From: CAYGLV01 sp964351025 | GTDB taxonomy: Bacteria > Actinomycetota > Thermoleophilia > Gaiellales > Gaiellaceae | Assembly: GCA_964351025.1 (NCBI GenBank) | Contig: CAYGLV010000084.1 | Coordinates: 1 to 7,624, forward strand | DNA length: 7,624 bases | Direction of reading: 5' to 3' | Shown: positions 5,166 through 7,624 of the stretch, in pieces | How the letters are laid out: every line of letters starts with the position of its first letter | Numbering within the stretch: position 1 is the first letter of the stretch | Made by a program: the position numbers and the translations under genes | The notes under the pieces: model-generated | The model's input: only the letters and a program-made list of their open reading frames with translations | What the model was told of the DNA's origin: nothing | Database searches by the model: none

Positions 5166-6290
5166 ATGTGGGCGATCCGCAAGCCGTCGCGCGCCCCGGG
5201 CCTCGCGCTCGAGGAGGTGCCGGTTCCCGTTCCCGGCGACGGCGAGGTGCTCGTCCGTGTCGAGGCGGCGTCGGTCTGTGGCACCGACCTGCACATCTTC
5301 CACTGGGACGAGTGGGCGCAGAACCGGATCGAGCCGCCGCTCACGCTCGGGCACGAGTTCGCGGGCACCGTCGTCGAGCTCGGGCCGAACGTCCGCCACG
5401 TCGCGACCGGCGACTACGTCTCGGCCGAGAGCCATGTCACCTGCGGCGACTGCTTCCACTGCCGCACCGGCCAGGCGCACATGTGCGAACGCACGCAGAT
5501 CCTCGGAGTGGACCGCCACGGCGCGTTCGCCGAGTTCGTCGCGGTGCCGGAGGCGGTGATCTGGCAGAACGACCGGACGAAGCTGCCGCCGGAGATCGCG
5601 ACGCTGCAGGAGCCGTTCGGCAACGCCGTCTTCGCGACCTCGACGCAGGACCTCGGCGGCCGAACGGTGGCGGTTCTCGGCTGCGGGCCCGTGGGCCTCT
5701 TCTCGATCGCGATCGCGCGGGCGACCGGGGCGGGGCGCGTGCTTGCGTCGGACGCGACGTCGTTCCGGCTCGCGCTGGCGGAGACGATGGGAGTCAGCGC
5801 CGCCGTCAACGTGACCGAGGCACCCGACGTGCCGGGCTGGTTCCGAGAGCAGAACGACGGCGAGGGGCTCGACGTCGTGTTCGAGATGTCGGGCGCGCCG
5901 CGGGCGATCGACGACGCCTTCCGCATCGTCCGCAACGGCGGTCACGTCGTCCTCTTCGGGATCCCGCCGCACCCGGTCGAGATCGACGTTGCGGAGTCGC
6001 TGATCTTCAAGAACCTGACCGTGACGGCTGTGAACGGGCGCGCCGTGTGGGCGACGTGGTTCCGGACGCGCTGGCTGCTCGAGCACGGCGTCGTGGATCT
6101 CCAGCCGCTGATCACGAACGACCTGCCGCTCGCGGAGTTCGAGAGTGCGTTCGCTGCGCTCGAGCGCGGCGAGGCGTGCAAGGTCGTGTTGCGCCCGGGC
6201 GCGCCGGCCGAGGCGACGACGGCGATGCCCGCCGGCGTTGCGCGCGAGAGCGAGAGTCTCGCGAAGGCGGGCCGGTGGGCGCACCCGTGA
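5166..6290 (+). CDS. tdh: L-threonine 3-dehydrogenase (zinc- and NAD-dependent)
   Basis: Oxidises L-threonine to 2-amino-3-ketobutyrate with NAD+. The 374-residue medium-chain dehydrogenase follows E. coli Tdh closely. CGTDLHIFHWDEW (38-50) contains the catalytic zinc ligand Cys38, GHE (62-64) the next ligand, and Cys93, Cys96, Cys99 and Cys107 the structural zinc site. EPFGNAV (149-155), the Rossmann loop GCGPVG (172-177) and FEMSGAP (239-245) are all present. IFKNLTVTAVNGR and ETWY-like ATWF match Tdh rather than generic alcohol dehydrogenases. The ATG at 5166 gives the family N-terminus; a GTG three codons upstream (5157) is possible, and neither has a strong ribosome binding site. After VVLRP the protein runs on about 31 residues beyond the usual end (Tdh is normally about 340), an Ala/Glu-rich tail that reaches the kbl start. 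The stop TGA overlaps the kbl GTG, showing translational coupling. Confidence 0.95.
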   Translation: MWAIRKPSRAPGLALEEVPVPVPGDGEVLVRVEAASVCGTDLHIFHWDEWAQNRIEPPLTLGHEFAGTVVELGPNVRHVATGDYVSAESHVTCGDCFHCRTGQAHMCERTQILGVDRHGAFAEFVAVPEAVIWQNDRTKLPPEIATLQEPFGNAVFATSTQDLGGRTVAVLGCGPVGLFSIAIARATGAGRVLASDATSFRLALAETMGVSAAVNVTEAPDVPGWFREQNDGEGLDVVFEMSGAPRAIDDAFRIVRNGGHVVLFGIPPHPVEIDVAESLIFKNLTVTAVNGRAVWATWFRTRWLLEHGVVDLQPLITNDLPLAEFESAFAALERGEACKVVLRPGAPAEATTAMPAGVARESESLAKAGRWAHP

Positions 6291-7477
6291 ACGCGCGCCT
6301 GCAGGAGCAGCTCGCCGGCGAGCTCGACGCACTGCGCGCCGCCGGCACGTACAAGCGCTTCAACACGCTGCGCTCGCCGCAGGGGCCGGTCGTCGAGATG
6401 GCCGGTCGCGGCGAGGTGATCGTCCTCTCCTCGAACAACTATCTCGGGCTGGCGAACCATCCGGAGGTCGTCGCCGCGGGGGTCGAGGGCCTCGAGCGCT
6501 ACGGCGCCGGCACTGCCTCGGTGCGCTTCATCTGCGGCACCTTCGAGCCGCACCACGAGCTCGAGGCCGCGCTCGCCGAGCTCTCCGGCACCGAGGCCGC
6601 GCTGAGCTACGTCTCCTGCTGGAACGCGAACGAGGCCGTGATCCCGTCACTCACCGACGACACGACGGTGATCGTCTCCGACGAGCTGAACCACGCCTCG
6701 ATCATCGACGCGATCCGGCTCTCGAAGCCTGCGCGCAAGGTCGTCTACCCGCACTCCGACATGGGCGCGCTGCGTGCGGCTCTCGAGAGCTGCGAACCGG
6801 CACAGCGCAAGCTCGTGATCACCGACGGCGTCTTCTCGATGGAAGGCGACCTCTGCCGGCTGCCGGAGATCGTTGAGCTCGCGCGCGCCCACGACGCGGT
6901 CGTGATCGTGGACGACTCGCACGGCACGGGAGTGATGGGGGCGACGGGGCGCGGCGTCGCCGAGCACTTCGGCCTGCTCGGCGAGGTGGACGTCATCACC
7001 GGAACGCTCGGCAAGGCCCTCGGGGGAGCTGCAGGCGGCTACGTCGCCTCGACCGCGGCGGTCTGCGACTTGCTCGCGCAGCGCTCGCGGCCGCAGCTCT
7101 TCTCGAACGCGCTGCCGCCGACCGTTGCGTGCTCAGCGCTGCGCGCGGTGCAGGTGCTGCGCGAGAGCCCGGAGCTCGTGGAGAGGCTGCGAGAGAACAC
7201 GCGCCGCTTCCGCGCGCTGCTGATCGAGGCCGGCTTCAGCCCACTCGAGGGCGAAGGGGCGATCATCCCGATCATCGTGGGCGCGACCGCGGCTGCGATC
7301 AGCCTCTCCGAGCGCCTGCTCGACGAAGGTGTCTTCGTCACCGGATTCGGTTTCCCGGTTGTGCCGGAGGGGACGGCGCGGGTGCGTGTCCAGATGTCCG
7401 CCGCCCTCGAGGAGGCACACCTCGCGCGCGCGCTCGCGGCCTTCGAGAAGGTCGGGCGCGAGGCTGGGCTCATCTAG
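6287..7477 (+). CDS. kbl: Glycine C-acetyltransferase (2-amino-3-ketobutyrate CoA ligase)
   Basis: Cleaves the Tdh product with CoA to glycine and acetyl-CoA. The 396 residues equal the usual length (E. coli Kbl 398) and align end to end. Motifs are SSNNYLGLANHP (48-59), ASVRFICGT (77-85), the PLP-stacking histidine in NHASIIDAIRLSK (135-147), TDGVFSMEGD (179-188), the PLP-binding aspartate in VDDSHGTG (208-215), and the Schiff-base lysine Lys243 in TGTLGKALGGAAGGY (238-252). RSRPQLFSNALPP and the C-terminal VRVQMSAALE also fit. The close homologue BioF normally has GSGGSRL where this protein has ASVRFICGT, and the overlap with tdh settles the role. The GTG at 6287-6289 gives the family N-terminus, with GGTGGG seven bases upstream. 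Its first four bases overlap the tdh stop (GTGA). The frame is open far upstream, but that part is a shadow of tdh. Confidence 0.96.
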   Translation: MNARLQEQLAGELDALRAAGTYKRFNTLRSPQGPVVEMAGRGEVIVLSSNNYLGLANHPEVVAAGVEGLERYGAGTASVRFICGTFEPHHELEAALAELSGTEAALSYVSCWNANEAVIPSLTDDTTVIVSDELNHASIIDAIRLSKPARKVVYPHSDMGALRAALESCEPAQRKLVITDGVFSMEGDLCRLPEIVELARAHDAVVIVDDSHGTGVMGATGRGVAEHFGLLGEVDVITGTLGKALGGAAGGYVASTAAVCDLLAQRSRPQLFSNALPPTVACSALRAVQVLRESPELVERLRENTRRFRALLIEAGFSPLEGEGAIIPIIVGATAAAISLSERLLDEGVFVTGFGFPVVPEGTARVRVQMSAALEEAHLARALAAFEKVGREAGLI

Positions 7478-7624
7478 CGTCGCGTGAAGACGTAGTCGTT
7501 CGACTTCGCGCCGATGTGGCAGGAGAGGCAGAGCTGCCCCTCGGCGAGCTTCGAGAATCTGCCGGTGGGCGACGAGCGCGTGTACTCGATCATCCGCCAG
7601 TCGTTCGCGGCTGGGTTCGAGCCT
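7474..7624 (-). CDS. c-type haem protein, probably cytochrome P460-like, C-terminal end (partial)
   Basis: The minus-strand frame enters from the right window edge and ends with TAG at 7476-7474, showing the last 49 residues. They read as NDWRMIEYTRS, then GRFSKLAEGQLCLSCHIGAK and SNDYVFTRR. CLSCH is a CXXCH haem c attachment site (visible residues 32-36). The ending CH..AK..DYVFT, shortly before the C terminus, is as I remember it in cytochrome P460-type proteins, which are exported haem proteins of oxidative nitrogen metabolism or unknown function. The diagnostic N-terminal part and any signal peptide lie outside the window, so the family call is tentative. The stop shares CTAG with the stop of kbl in convergent orientation. 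Confidence 0.7.
   Translation of the reverse strand, partial: GSNPAANDWRMIEYTRSSPTGRFSKLAEGQLCLSCHIGAKSNDYVFTRR

Noticed and set aside
3818..5368. Upstream extension of the SIS reading frame to a total of 803 residues
   Set aside because: The extra part is Arg/Ala-rich, lies antisense to the CGNR gene and the start of tdh and in another frame of bioY, and has no recognisable domain. The SIS family start fits 3817.
4913..6286. Upstream extension of the kbl frame to 854 residues
   Set aside because: It overlaps tdh in another frame and is low-complexity Arg-rich. The Kbl N-terminus matches the GTG at 6287.
980..7477. Functional link between tRNA-Thr and the threonine-degrading tdh-kbl operon
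   Set aside because: They are more than 4 kb apart with unrelated genes between, and the tRNA has its own promoter and terminator. The shared amino acid is most likely coincidence.
1..7624. CRISPR array, transposase or insertion sequence
   Set aside because: No regularly spaced repeats, transposase motifs or paired terminal repeats were seen.

Overview
The window is very GC-rich, with strong G/C third-position bias, GTG and TTG starts, and almost no spacing between genes. The gene set suggests a high-GC actinobacterium: an actinobacterial-style tRNA-Thr, a CGNR-type regulator, BioY, an ABM-domain protein and possible leaderless starts. A soil lineage such as Thermoleophilia would fit, but that placement is an inference from composition and gene types, not a phylogenetic result.

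Layout. (1) 2-943 (+) is the C-terminal part of an Ala/Pro/Lys-rich low-complexity protein whose beginning lies outside the window. (2) 963-1086 is a compact tRNA-Thr(CGT) unit with a -10 box and a strong bidirectional terminator. (3) 1177-2054 is a small divergent module. A MarR-type repressor (+) faces an ABM/cyclase-like protein (-) across a 66-bp gap that holds a near-perfect 23-bp inverted repeat, probably the MarR operator. Behind the ABM gene are a strong ribosome binding site and about ten codons that look like the start of an NmrA-type NAD(P)-binding protein, followed at once by unrelated sequence and a perfect hairpin. This looks like a gene remnant. (4) 2073-3817 (-) is a likely two-gene operon: a double SIS-domain protein resembling the isomerase half of GlmS, then a P-loop sulfotransferase. 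A CGNR zinc-finger regulator (3869-4465, +) is divergent from it. (5) 4462-5046 (-) encodes the biotin transporter S component BioY. (6) 5166-7477 (+) is the tdh-kbl operon, which oxidises threonine to 2-amino-3-ketobutyrate and cleaves that with CoA to glycine and acetyl-CoA; the two genes overlap by a GTGA tetranucleotide. (7) 7474-7624 (-) is the C-terminal end of a c-type haem protein with a CXXCH motif, probably of the cytochrome P460 type.

Most of the window is ordinary chromosomal metabolism with small regulatory modules. I found no clear sign of an undescribed multi-gene system, CRISPR array, transposase or prophage. The points most worth a second look are the truncated NmrA-like start beside the tRNA gene, the orphan SIS protein paired with a sulfotransferase, the well-defined MarR operator, and two convergent gene pairs whose stop codons share one CTAG.
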